From assembly GCF_042743185.1 (NCBI RefSeq), contig NZ_JBHYMS010000024.1, forward strand, positions 31,604 to 95,603: 64,000 nt of DNA, read 5' to 3'. The position numbers were made by a program, and so were the translations under genes. The notes beneath the pieces were generated by a model, which was given only the letters and a program-made list of their open reading frames with translations, did not search any database and had not been told where the DNA came from. This document shows positions 44,527 to 52,817 of the stretch, piece after piece. The stretch's first letter is position 1. Every line of letters starts with the position of its first letter. Origin of the DNA: Inquilinus sp042743185 (lineage in GTDB: Bacteria; Pseudomonadota; Alphaproteobacteria; DSM-16000; Inquilinaceae).

Positions 44527-45993
44527 ATGCTGACGACCGATCCCTTCGACCTCTACGGCGACACGCTCCGTGAGGAGTGCGGCATCTTCGGCATCATGGG
44601 GCATCCCGAGGCCGCCGCGATGACCGCGCTGGGGCTGCACGCGCTGCAGCACCGCGGCCAGGAGGCCTGCGGTATCGTCTCGCATGACGGCGAGCAGTTC
44701 TATGTCCACCGCGCCAACGGCCTGGTCGGCGACGCCTTCTCGTCGCAATCGGTCGTCGGCCAGCTCAAGGGCAATGCCGCGATCGGCCATGACCGCTACG
44801 CCACCACCGGCGGCGCCGGCCTGCGCAACGTCCAGCCGCTGTTCGCGGATTTCGAGTTCGGCGGCTTCGCCATCTCGCACAACGGCAACCTGACCAACGC
44901 CGGCCGGCTGCGGCACCAGCTGGTCAGCCGCGGCTGCCTGTTCCAGTCGACCTCGGACACCGAGGTGTTCCTGCACCTGATGGCGACCGCCCGCGGCGGC
45001 AACGTGATCGACCGGCTGGTCGAGGCGATGCGCCAGGTCGAGGGCGCCTATTCGCTGATCGCCCTGTCGCCCGAGCACGTCATCGGCATCCGCGACCCGA
45101 TGGGCTTCCGCCCGCTGGTGCTGGGCAAGCTGGAGACCGCGTCCGGCACCAGCCATGTGCTGGCGTCGGAGACCTGTGCGCTGGACATCATCGACGCCGA
45201 GTTCATCCGCGACGTCGAGCCGGGCGAGATGGTGGTGCTGACCGCCGACGGCATGACCAGCTTCAAGCCGTTCCAGCCGGCCGAGCGCCGCTTCTGCATC
45301 TTCGAATACATCTACTTCGCCCGGCCCGACAGCGTGGTCGAGGGCTCCTCGGTCTACGAGGCGCGGCGGCGGATCGGGGCCGAGCTGGCGGTCGAATCCC
45401 CGGTCGAGGCCGACGTCATCATCCCGGTGCCGGATTCGGGCGTGCCGTCGGCCATCGGCTTCGCCGCCCAAAGCGGCGTGCCCTTCGAGCTCGGCATCAT
45501 CCGCAACCACTATGTCGGCCGCACCTTCATCGAGCCAACCGACCAGATCCGCCATCTCGGCGTGCGCCTGAAGCACAACGCCAACCGGGCGATGATCGAG
45601 GGCCGCCGGGTGGTGCTGGTCGACGATTCGATCGTGCGCGGCACCACCAGCCAGAAGATCGTGAAGATGGTGCGCGCGGCCGGCGCCAAGGAGGTCCATA
45701 TGCGGATCTCCAGCCCGCCTACGACCAACCCCTGCTTCTACGGCGTCGACACGCCGGAGAAGTCGAAGCTGCTGGCGCACAACTACTCGGTCGCGCAGAT
45801 GGCGGCGCTGATCGGCGTCGACAGCCTGGCCTTCATCTCGATCGACGGGCTGTACCGCGCCATGGGCGCGCCGAAGCGGGCCGGCAACGCGCGGCAGTTC
45901 TGCGACGCCTGCTTCACCGGCGACTATCCGACGCCGCTGACCGACCATACGGCGGCGCCGCGCCGCAGCTCCGCCCTCTCCGAGCGCGTCTGA
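44527..45993 (+). CDS. purF: Amidophosphoribosyltransferase
   Basis: 488-aa first committed enzyme of purine synthesis. It starts with a 17-residue propeptide (MLTTDPFDLYGDTLREE), then Cys18, the nucleophile of the glutaminase domain (CGIFGIMGHPEAA; HRGQEACGI; GHDRYATTG; SHNGNLTN). The phosphoribosyltransferase domain has VVLVDDSIVRGTTS. The upstream gap has TTGACA (44455-44460) directly followed by TTATATAG; the latter octamer also precedes purM and is probably the -10. Spacing to the TTGACA is too short for it to be the matching -35. Confidence 0.95.
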   Translation: MLTTDPFDLYGDTLREECGIFGIMGHPEAAAMTALGLHALQHRGQEACGIVSHDGEQFYVHRANGLVGDAFSSQSVVGQLKGNAAIGHDRYATTGGAGLRNVQPLFADFEFGGFAISHNGNLTNAGRLRHQLVSRGCLFQSTSDTEVFLHLMATARGGNVIDRLVEAMRQVEGAYSLIALSPEHVIGIRDPMGFRPLVLGKLETASGTSHVLASETCALDIIDAEFIRDVEPGEMVVLTADGMTSFKPFQPAERRFCIFEYIYFARPDSVVEGSSVYEARRRIGAELAVESPVEADVIIPVPDSGVPSAIGFAAQSGVPFELGIIRNHYVGRTFIEPTDQIRHLGVRLKHNANRAMIEGRRVVLVDDSIVRGTTSQKIVKMVRAAGAKEVHMRISSPPTTNPCFYGVDTPEKSKLLAHNYSVAQMAALIGVDSLAFISIDGLYRAMGAPKRAGNARQFCDACFTGDYPTPLTDHTAAPRRSSALSERV

Positions 45994-45997
45994 CCTG

Positions 45998-46717
45998 ATG
46001 GCCGAGACCACGAGGCCTCTGGAGGGGCAGATCGCGCTCGTCACCGGTGCGTCGCGCGGCTTCGGCGCCGCGGTCGCGGTCCGGCTCGCCGCCGCCGGCG
46101 CCCATGTTGTCTGCGCCGCCCGCACCGTCGGCGGGCTGGAGCAGACCGACGACGCCATCAAGGCCGCGGGCGGCAGCGCCACGCTGGTGCCGATGGACCT
46201 GTCGAAGTTCGAGCAGATCGACCTGCTCGGCGGCTCGCTGGCCCAGCGCTTCGGCAAGCTCGACCTGCTGGTCGCCAGCGCCGCGATGCTCGGCCATCTC
46301 GGGCCGGTCGCCTACAGCGACGAGAAGGTCTGGGCCCGCGTGCTCGACCTCAACCTCAACGCCAATTACCGGCTGATCCGCTCGGTCGACCCGCTGCTGC
46401 GCGCCGCCGAGGCGCCGCGCGCGGTCTTCGTCACCGACCGCATTGCCCGCAGCGGCATCGCCTATTGGAGCGCCTACGCCGTTGCCAAGGCCGGGCTCGA
46501 CACCCTGGCCGGACTTTATGCGGCGGAGACGGCGAAGACGCCGCTGCGCGTGGCGCTGTTCCATCCCGGCCCGATGGCGACCCGCCTGCGCGAGCAGGGC
46601 TTCCCGGGCGAGGCGCCCGGCGCCCAGCCGGCTCCCGACGACGCCGCCGACCGGCTGCTCGCCCGGCTCCTGGCCGGGGAAGGGCTCGCCTCCGGCAAGG
46701 TCGCGGACTGGGACTGA
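45998..46717 (+). CDS. SDR-family protein with altered catalytic serine region
   Basis: 239-aa SDR. The cofactor loop TGASRGFGAAVAVRL, PMDLSKFEQIDLL, a SAAM motif in place of NNAG, and YAVAK are present, but the strand that normally carries catalytic Ser reads VFVTDRIARSG. So Thr-Asp occupies the Ser-Ser position and the protein may be a slow or non-catalytic member. It begins 4 bases after purF and is probably co-transcribed with it, as SDRs often are in this order of bacteria. The substrate is unknown. Confidence 0.82.
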   Translation: MAETTRPLEGQIALVTGASRGFGAAVAVRLAAAGAHVVCAARTVGGLEQTDDAIKAAGGSATLVPMDLSKFEQIDLLGGSLAQRFGKLDLLVASAAMLGHLGPVAYSDEKVWARVLDLNLNANYRLIRSVDPLLRAAEAPRAVFVTDRIARSGIAYWSAYAVAKAGLDTLAGLYAAETAKTPLRVALFHPGPMATRLREQGFPGEAPGAQPAPDDAADRLLARLLAGEGLASGKVADWD

Positions 46718-46723
46718 TCATCG

Positions 46724-46806
46724 CGTAGGTTGGGTTCGCGACCGCGAACCCAACATCGATCCGCCGTCGGGGTGTTGGGTTCGCCCAAGGCGAACCCAAC
46801 CTACGA
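46724..46806. repeat. Family A paired-hairpin palindromic repeat, copy 2
   Basis: CGTAGGTTGGGTTCGCG..CGCGAACCCAAC, a 17-base centre, then TTGGGTTCGCC..GGCGAACCCAACCTACG. The stem-tip bases differ from copy 1 but stay paired. It lies between the convergent SDR and esterase genes, 6 bases after the SDR stop. Confidence 0.9.
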
Positions 46807-46811
46807 TCCGG

Positions 46812-47993
46812 TCAGCCCTTGAAGATCTTCTGCAGGAAATCGGCCAGCGAGGGGCGCCACACCGCCATCTCGTGATAGAGGCCGGGATAGTCCTTGTAGT
46901 CGTAGCGGATGCCGGCGGCGTCGAGGTCCTTGCGCAGCCCGGCGATGTCCTTGCCGGTGATGGTGTCGTCGCTGCCGACCGTCACGGTGAAGGCCTTCAA
47001 GCTGGCGTTCACCTTGGCCGGATCGGCCAGCGCCTTGGCGATGCCGGCGTCGGGCACGGTGGTCTGAGAGACGCCGCTGAAGGTCGCCAGCCAGGCGAAG
47101 GTGCCGAGGTGGCCGAGGCCCGAGACCAGCGCCTGGTAGCCGCCCTGGGACAGGCCGGCCAGCGCCCGCCCCGACGCGTCGGTGCGGACCCGGTAATGTG
47201 CCTCCATATACGGGATGATGTCCTCGATCAGCTCGCGGTCGGCCGCGGCGGCGTTCGCCGGATAGAAGGTCTGGCGCCGGGTCGCGCCCGGGAAGTCCTC
47301 CGGCACCGCGGCAGGGATGTCGGCCTCCGTGTCCGGGATCACCACGATCATCGGCGCGATCTTCTTCTCGGCCAGCAGATTGTCGAGGATCTGCGGCGCC
47401 CGGCCCTGGGTGACCCAGGACCACACCGTGTCGCCGAAGCCGTGATAGAGGTACAGCACCGGCAACGGCGCCGAGCCGTCGCCATAGCCCGGCGGCGTCC
47501 ACACCAGCATCTGCCGTTCGGAGCCCAGCGCCTTGCTGGTCAGGGTCACGACCCGCAGGTCGCCATGCGGCACCGGCCGGGTGTCGACGATGCTGCCCGG
47601 CACCAGGACCAGGCTGGTGTTGACCTGGCGCTGCGGCTTCGGCGCGGCGGTGCCGATGTCCGTGGCGCGGAAGCCGTCGACGTTGAAGTAGTATTCGTAG
47701 AGGTCGGGCGCGACCGGGCCGACGGCGACGCTCCAGACGCCGCGCCCGTCCTTGGTCATCGGCGTCGCCTTGGCCTTGGCCGGGTCCATCGACCCGAACA
47801 CGACCGAGACCGCCTTCGCCTCGGGCGCGAACAGCCGGAAGGTGATGCGGCGGTCCGCTTCGACCCGGGTGACGAAGTCGCGCAGCGGCTGGTCGGTCGG
47901 CGGCAGGGCGGGAATGCCGGGATCGGCGGCCATCGACGGCGCTCCACTCAGCGACAGGACAAGAACGGCAACAGACGCGGAAATCTTGCGCAC
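46812..47993 (-). CDS. Secreted alpha/beta-hydrolase esterase with N-terminal E-set domain
   Basis: 393 residues. The signal peptide is in KISASVAVLVLSLSG, cleaved near SMAAD. An immunoglobulin-like E-set domain (RITFRLFAPEAKAVSVVFG .. VWSVAVGPVAPDLYEYYFNV) precedes an esterase-D/enterochelin-esterase-type hydrolase domain with VLYLYHGFGDTVWSW, the nucleophile Ser in LAGLSQGGYQAL, and the HEMAVW His near the end. This matches the feruloyl/acetyl-xylan-type bacterial esterases. The start is GTG 47993, 8 bases after GGGAGG. It is probably periplasmic or secreted; the substrate is unknown. Confidence 0.85.
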   Translation of the reverse strand: MRKISASVAVLVLSLSGAPSMAADPGIPALPPTDQPLRDFVTRVEADRRITFRLFAPEAKAVSVVFGSMDPAKAKATPMTKDGRGVWSVAVGPVAPDLYEYYFNVDGFRATDIGTAAPKPQRQVNTSLVLVPGSIVDTRPVPHGDLRVVTLTSKALGSERQMLVWTPPGYGDGSAPLPVLYLYHGFGDTVWSWVTQGRAPQILDNLLAEKKIAPMIVVIPDTEADIPAAVPEDFPGATRRQTFYPANAAAADRELIEDIIPYMEAHYRVRTDASGRALAGLSQGGYQALVSGLGHLGTFAWLATFSGVSQTTVPDAGIAKALADPAKVNASLKAFTVTVGSDDTITGKDIAGLRKDLDAAGIRYDYKDYPGLYHEMAVWRPSLADFLQKIFKG

Positions 47994-48052
47994 CGGGTCC
48001 CTCCCGAGTCGTTGGGCTTCGATTATGCCCGACGAACCGAAGGGAACCGGCG

Positions 48053-48946
48053 CTACTTCTCGCCGGAGATCATCTTGAAGATGCCGGAAAAGTCGGTCTC
48101 GGCCGCGCCCTCGTTGACGAACAGGGTGTAGAGGGCGGCCGCCGCGGCGCCGAGCGGCGTGGCGGCGCCGGCCGCCTGGGCCGCGGCCTGCGACAGGCGC
48201 AGGTCCTTCAGCATCATCGCCGCGGTGAAGCCGGGCTTGTAGTCGCGATTGGCCGGCGAGGTCGGCACCGGCCCCGGTACCGGGCAGTATGTCGTCAGCG
48301 ACCAGCACTGGCCGGAGCTCTTCGACGACACGTCGAACAGCTTCTGCCGCTCCAGCCCCAGCCTGTCGGCCAAAGCGAAGGCCTCGGACACCGCGATCAT
48401 CGAGATGCCGAGCACCATGTTGTTGCAGATCTTCGCCGCCTGGCCGGTGCCGGCGCCGCCGGTGTGGATGACGGCCTTGCCCATCGCCTGCAGCACCGGC
48501 TCGGCCCGGCCGAAAGCCTGGTCCGGGCCGCCGACCATGAAGGTCAGGGTGCCCGCCGCGGCGCCGCCGGTGCCGCCCGAGACCGGCGCGTCGACCATGG
48601 CGAAGCCGCGGGCCGCCGCCTCCTTCCCGATCAGGCGCGCGCTGTCGACATCGATGGTCGAGCAGTCGATCAGCAGCGCCCCCGCCGGTGCATTGGCGCA
48701 GACCCCGTTCTCGCCGAGATAGGCCTCGCGGGCATGGACGCCGGTCGGCAGCATGCTGACCACGACCTGCGCGTCCTCCACCGCCGCGGCGATCGACGGC
48801 TTGGCGGCGATGCCTTCCTTCGCCACCGCCTCGCGGACCGAATCCACCGGGTCGAAGCCGGACACGCGATGCCCGGCCTTCACCAGGTTCAACGCCATCG
48901 GCCGGCCCATGTGGCCGAGCCCGAGAAAGGCGATACGCAGCGACAT
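48053..48946 (-). CDS. mmsB: 3-hydroxyisobutyrate dehydrogenase
   Basis: 297-aa NAD-dependent enzyme of valine breakdown. It has the N-terminal AFLGLGHMGRPMALNLVKAGH motif (split by eye), substrate-binding DAPVSGGTGGAAAGTLTFM, and the catalytic Lys in GTGQAAKICNNMVLG. The insertion SSGQCWSLTTYCPVPGPVP is characteristic of true HIBADHs. Downstream hydrolase and dehydrogenase genes of the same pathway lie beyond repeat B1. Confidence 0.92.
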   Translation of the reverse strand: MSLRIAFLGLGHMGRPMALNLVKAGHRVSGFDPVDSVREAVAKEGIAAKPSIAAAVEDAQVVVSMLPTGVHAREAYLGENGVCANAPAGALLIDCSTIDVDSARLIGKEAAARGFAMVDAPVSGGTGGAAAGTLTFMVGGPDQAFGRAEPVLQAMGKAVIHTGGAGTGQAAKICNNMVLGISMIAVSEAFALADRLGLERQKLFDVSSKSSGQCWSLTTYCPVPGPVPTSPANRDYKPGFTAAMMLKDLRLSQAAAQAAGAATPLGAAAAALYTLFVNEGAAETDFSGIFKMISGEK

Positions 48947-49037
48947 AGCGTTCCTCCCAACCAGGCGTGGACCGCCTGTCCTGTGGTTCGATCGGCCTGT
49001 TCCTGCCATCTAGAACAGGAATCTGCCTAATAGAGCT

Positions 49038-49113
49038 GTCATGCCCGGGCTTGACCCGGGCATCCAGAAAATGTCGACGCCCTCTGGATTGCCGGGTCAA
49101 GCCCGGCAATGAC
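49038..49113. repeat. Family B paired-hairpin repeat, copy 1
   Basis: GTCATGCCCGGGCTTGAC, CCGGGCATCCAG, a 14-base centre, then CTGGATTGCCGGGTCAAG and CCCGGCAATGAC. Both halves fold into hairpins with TTGA/TCAA loops. This is a well-known repeat type in alphaproteobacteria. It lies between mmsB and the hydrolase gene; other copies are at 55658 and 58230. Confidence 0.92.
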
Positions 49114-49158
49114 AATAGAGGGACAACCCCGATCGGAAGATCCTGTCACGATCATTCT

Positions 49159-50226
49159 TCAGTCGAAGCTCAGCTCGCGGCCGGGCAGCGGCTGGAAATA
49201 GGCCGCCACCGCGGCGTCGTCCACCTCGGCCAGCGTCGCCGGCCGCCAGGTCGGGTCGCGGGTCTTGTCGACCAGCTGCGCCCGCACGCCTTCGAAGAAG
49301 TCCGGCTTCGCCAGGAAGCGGTGGACCATGCGGTACTCCATCGCCGCCACCGCGTCGTAGATCATGGTCTTGCCCTGGCGGATCTGGCGCAGCGTCACCT
49401 TCAGGCTGGTCGGCGACCCGGCGCGGATCTGCGCCGCCGCGGCCTGGGCCCATTCGCCGGCCTCCGCGTCGAGCGCGGCCAGGATCTCCTCCACGGTGTC
49501 GCGGCCGAAGCAGCGGTCGATCGCCGGACGCAGCGGCGCCAGGGCCGGCGCGCCGGGATCGGCGGCGAAGCGCTGCAGCACCGCCTCGGCCACCAGCCCG
49601 CCATTGCCGATCCAGCCGGCATCGGCCAATGCCGCAACCAGGTCGTCGACCCGGGCCGAGGCGACATGATGCGTTCCCATCCGGCTGAAGAGCATGTCGG
49701 CGGCGCCGATGCGACCGCCGGTCAACGCCAGATAGGTGCCGATCTCGCCCGGACAGCGCGACAGGAACCAGCCGCCGCCGATGTCCGGGAACAGGCCGAT
49801 GCCGCATTCCGGCATGGCGCTCAGCGTCTTTTCGGTGGTCACCCGGTGCGAGCCATGCACCGACAGGCCGAGGCCGCCACCCATGGTCACGCCGTCCAGC
49901 AGTGCGATCCAGGGCTTCGGGAAATGGTGGATGGCGTGGTTCAGCCGGTACTCGACCCAGAAGAAATCCTGCTCCCGGTCGCCGCTCGGCACGCCGCTCT
50001 GCGGCCCCCGCTCATACACCGCGCGGATGTCGCCGCCGGCGCAGAAGGCGCGGTCGCCGGCGCCGCGCAGCACCACGGCGTGCAGCCCCGGATCCTCCGC
50101 CCACTCCGCCATCCGCGGCAGCAGCGCCCGGCACATGCCCAGCGTCAACGCGTTCAGCGCCTTCGGCCGGTTCAGCGTCACGATGGCGATCGGCCCCTCG
50201 CGGTCGATCAGGATCTCGTCGGTCAT
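49159..50226 (-). CDS. 3-hydroxyisobutyryl-CoA hydrolase (enoyl-CoA hydratase/isomerase family)
   Basis: 355-aa crotonase-fold enzyme that releases 3-hydroxyisobutyrate from its CoA ester in valine degradation. It has IVTLNRPKALNALTLGM, the oxyanion AFCAGGDIRAVYE, ALLDGVTMGGGLGLSVHG and the catalytic Glu/Asp in MPECGIGLFPDIGGG. The long C-terminal region (length >340) separates HIBCH from ordinary 260-aa hydratases. It starts 19 bases after the ACAD stop. Confidence 0.92.
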   Translation of the reverse strand: MTDEILIDREGPIAIVTLNRPKALNALTLGMCRALLPRMAEWAEDPGLHAVVLRGAGDRAFCAGGDIRAVYERGPQSGVPSGDREQDFFWVEYRLNHAIHHFPKPWIALLDGVTMGGGLGLSVHGSHRVTTEKTLSAMPECGIGLFPDIGGGWFLSRCPGEIGTYLALTGGRIGAADMLFSRMGTHHVASARVDDLVAALADAGWIGNGGLVAEAVLQRFAADPGAPALAPLRPAIDRCFGRDTVEEILAALDAEAGEWAQAAAAQIRAGSPTSLKVTLRQIRQGKTMIYDAVAAMEYRMVHRFLAKPDFFEGVRAQLVDKTRDPTWRPATLAEVDDAAVAAYFQPLPGRELSFD

Positions 50227-50245
50227 GGCAGTATCTTCCGGCCCG

Positions 50246-51385
50246 TCACTCCGCCAGCAGGCGCCGGGCCACGATCAGGCGCATGATCTCGTTGGTGCCT
50301 TCCAGGATCTGGTTGACGCGGACGTCTCGCAGGAAGCGCTCCACCGGATACTCCTTGATGTAGCCGTAGCCGCCGTGCAGCTGCAGCGCATCGTTGCAGA
50401 TCCGGAAGCCGGCGTCGGTGGCGAAGCGCTTGGCCATGGCGCAATGCTGGGTCGCGTCCGGGTCGCCCCGGTCGAGCGAATCCGCGGCGCGGTGGATCAT
50501 CAGCCGGGCCGCGTCCAGGTCGATCGCCATGTCGGCCAGCTTGAACTGCAGCGCCTGGAACTCGGCGATCTTGCGGCCGAACTGGCTGCGCTGCAGCATG
50601 TGGCCGCGCGCCGCCTCCAGGCAGGCGCGGGCGCCGCCGACCGAGCAGGCGCCGATGTTCACGCGGCCGCCTTCCAGCCCCTTCATCGCGAAGGTGAAGC
50701 CCTGCCCTTCCTCGCCGAGCCGATTGGCGACAGGGACGCGGCAATCCTCGAAGATCACCATGGTGGTGACCTGGCTGTTCCAGCCCAGCTTCTTCTCCTT
50801 CTTGCCGAAGGACAGGCCGGGCGTGCCCTTCTCGACCACGATCGCGGAGATGCCCTTCGGCCCCGCCTCCCCGGTCCGCACCATCACGACATAGATGTCG
50901 GAGGTCGAGCCGCCGGAGATGAAGGCCTTGGAGCCGTTCAGCACGTAATGGTCGCCGTCGCGCACCGCGCGGGTGCGCAGCGATGCGGCGTCGGAGCCGG
51001 AGCCGGGCTCGGTCAGGCAGTAGCTGGCGAAGCGCTCCATCGTCATCAGCGACGGCAGGAAGCGCGCCTTCAGTTCCTCCGACCCGAAGCTGTCGATCAT
51101 CCAGCCGACCATGTTGTGGATCGAGATGTAGGCGGCGGTGGAGACGCAGGCCGCCGACAGCTCCTCGAACACGATGGCGGCGTCGCGCCGGGTCAGGCCG
51201 CTGCCGCCATGCGCCTCGCCGCAATAGATGCCGGCGAAGCCCAGCGCCGCGGCCTGGCGCAGCGTGTCGACCGGGAAGATCTGCTCCTCGTCCCAACGGG
51301 CGGCATGGGGCGCCATCTGCTCCACGGCGAAGGCGCGCGCGGCATCTCGGATGGCGTCTTGTTCGGCGGTCAGCGTGAAGCTCAT
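50246..51385 (-). CDS. Acyl-CoA dehydrogenase, isobutyryl-CoA dehydrogenase type
   Basis: 379-aa FAD enzyme. ACAD domains are in order: ALGFAGIYCGEAHGGSGLTR, YCLTEPGSGSDAASLRTRA, GGRVNIGACSVGGARACLEAA and the catalytic Glu in RVNQILEGTNEIMRLIV, the position used by isobutyryl- and short/branched-chain dehydrogenases. It clusters with HIBCH and HIBADH, supporting a valine pathway role. Its start (51385) is divergent from the GlcG-like gene. Confidence 0.92.
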   Translation of the reverse strand: MSFTLTAEQDAIRDAARAFAVEQMAPHAARWDEEQIFPVDTLRQAAALGFAGIYCGEAHGGSGLTRRDAAIVFEELSAACVSTAAYISIHNMVGWMIDSFGSEELKARFLPSLMTMERFASYCLTEPGSGSDAASLRTRAVRDGDHYVLNGSKAFISGGSTSDIYVVMVRTGEAGPKGISAIVVEKGTPGLSFGKKEKKLGWNSQVTTMVIFEDCRVPVANRLGEEGQGFTFAMKGLEGGRVNIGACSVGGARACLEAARGHMLQRSQFGRKIAEFQALQFKLADMAIDLDAARLMIHRAADSLDRGDPDATQHCAMAKRFATDAGFRICNDALQLHGGYGYIKEYPVERFLRDVRVNQILEGTNEIMRLIVARRLLAE

Positions 51386-51503
51386 GGAATGAGCGTGGCC
51401 GCAACCGGTCCCGGGATCAAGGGGCAGCGTGTACGATTCTTTCGCGCTGCGGCGGGCGGCTTCGAGACTGCTATGCTGGACCGCCGACTCCCGGGAGACC
51501 GCC

Positions 51504-51902
51504 ATGCCCGACTTCGCCCCTGCCCTCGCCGAAGCCCAGGCCGTGCTGGCGGCCGCCCTGGCCGAGGCCGGGCGACGCGAGCAGCAGATCGCGGCGGTTG
51601 TGGTGGATCGCGGCGGCCACATCGTCGCCGCGGCGCGGATGGACGGCGTCGGCCACCTGACGCTGGAGATCGCCCGGCGCCGGGCGGCCGCGGCGCTGCA
51701 TCTCGGCGAGCCGACCCGCGATCCCGCCCTGCGCCTCACCCGCGACCCGGCCGAGGCGGCGCAGTTGGCCGGGTTGTGTGAGATCCTGGTGCAGCCCGGT
51801 GGCTTTCCCTGGCGCGACGCCGGTGCCGTTGTCGGCGCCCTCGGCATCGCCGGCGCCGAGGACGACCACGCCATAGCCGATATCGCCATCGGCGTCCTGT
51901 AG
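51504..51902 (+). CDS. GlcG/HbpS family heme-binding-like protein
   Basis: 132-aa protein of the GlcG/HbpS (DUF336) fold. It has a helical start (ALAEAQAVLAAALAEAGRR), AAVVVDRGGHIVAAARMDG, and C-terminal GAVVGALGIAGAEDDHAIADIA. No signal peptide is seen after the chosen ATG (51504), which follows CGGGAGACC. Members bind heme or corrinoids, or serve glycolate-type pathways; the role here is unknown. It lies between the valine block and the transporter cluster. Confidence 0.82.
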   Translation: MPDFAPALAEAQAVLAAALAEAGRREQQIAAVVVDRGGHIVAAARMDGVGHLTLEIARRRAAAALHLGEPTRDPALRLTRDPAEAAQLAGLCEILVQPGGFPWRDAGAVVGALGIAGAEDDHAIADIAIGVL

Positions 51903-51952
51903 ACGTTTTGCCGATTGCCTTTCCCGGCGCTTCCACGACATTGATATTGCAA

Positions 51953-51971
51953 GGCACCCGCCAGAGGTGCC
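51953..51971 (+). promoter_or_regulatory. Leader hairpin GGCACC-N7-GGTGCC before livG
   Basis: GGCACCCGCCAGAGGTGCC, 24 bases before the livG ATG. The arms, spacer length and CG at the start of the loop are identical to the hairpin at 11426-11444, and the following CGACGCGAAACA resembles CGATCGCAAACA there. Confidence 0.4.
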
Positions 51972-51995
51972 CGACGCGAAACAGGGGGAGAGAGC

Positions 51996-52817
51996 ATGCA
52001 GGCTGCGGCCGTGCCGCCCGCACCGGGAGATGCGCTTCTGACCGCGGACTCGGTCAGCCTCGCCTTCGGCGGGGTCAAGGCCCTGACCGATGTCGGCTTT
52101 GCCGTCCGCCGCGGCGAGCTGTTCTCGATCATCGGCCCGAACGGCGCCGGCAAGACCTCGATGGTCAACTGCATCTCCGGCCGCTACAGCCCGACCGCCG
52201 GCCGCATCCACTACAATGGCCGCGACATCACCCGGCTGAAGCCCAGCGCCCGGGCCGAGCTCGGCCTCGGCCGCACCTTCCAGAACCTGGCCCTGTTCGC
52301 GCATATGTCGGTGCTCGACAACATCATGGTCGGGCGCCACCACCTCTTGAAGAACAACGTGCTGACGGGCGCGCTGTGGTGGCTGGGCGGCGCCCGGCAG
52401 GAGGAGTTGCGGCACCGACGCGCGGTCGAGGAGATCATCGACTTCCTCGAGATCCAGCATGTCCGCCGCGCCCTGGCCGGCACCCTCTCCTACGGCCTGC
52501 GCAAGCGGGTGGAGCTGGCCCGCGCCATCGCGCTGAAGCCCGACCTGATCCTGCTGGACGAGCCGATGGCCGGCATGAACCTCGAGGAGAAGGAGGACAT
52601 GGCCCGGTTCATCGTCGACCTGAACGCCGAATGGGGCATGACGGTGATCATGATCGAGCACGACATGGGCGTGGTGATGGACATCTCGCACCGCGTCATG
52701 GTGCTGGATTTCGGCCGCAAGATCGCCGAGGGCACGCCCGAGGAGGTGCTGGCCGACAGCCATGTCCGCCGCGCTTATCTCGGCGAGGTCGATGACGGTG
52801 CGGAGGCGGCGGCTTGA
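51996..52817 (+). CDS. livG: Branched-chain-amino-acid-type ABC transporter ATPase (LivG-like)
   Basis: 273-aa ATPase: Walker A IGPNGAGKTSMVNCISG, Q-loop LGRTFQNLALF, signature LSYGLRKRVELARAIA (LSYG instead of LSGG), ILLDEPMAGMN, and switch MIEHDMGVVMDI. BCA_ABC_TP_C-type end AYLGEVDDG. It is the first gene of the transport cluster, overlapped by the ligase gene (TTGA). A ggggGAGAGAGC ribosome site precedes it. Confidence 0.93.
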   Translation: MQAAAVPPAPGDALLTADSVSLAFGGVKALTDVGFAVRRGELFSIIGPNGAGKTSMVNCISGRYSPTAGRIHYNGRDITRLKPSARAELGLGRTFQNLALFAHMSVLDNIMVGRHHLLKNNVLTGALWWLGGARQEELRHRRAVEEIIDFLEIQHVRRALAGTLSYGLRKRVELARAIALKPDLILLDEPMAGMNLEEKEDMARFIVDLNAEWGMTVIMIEHDMGVVMDISHRVMVLDFGRKIAEGTPEEVLADSHVRRAYLGEVDDGAEAAA

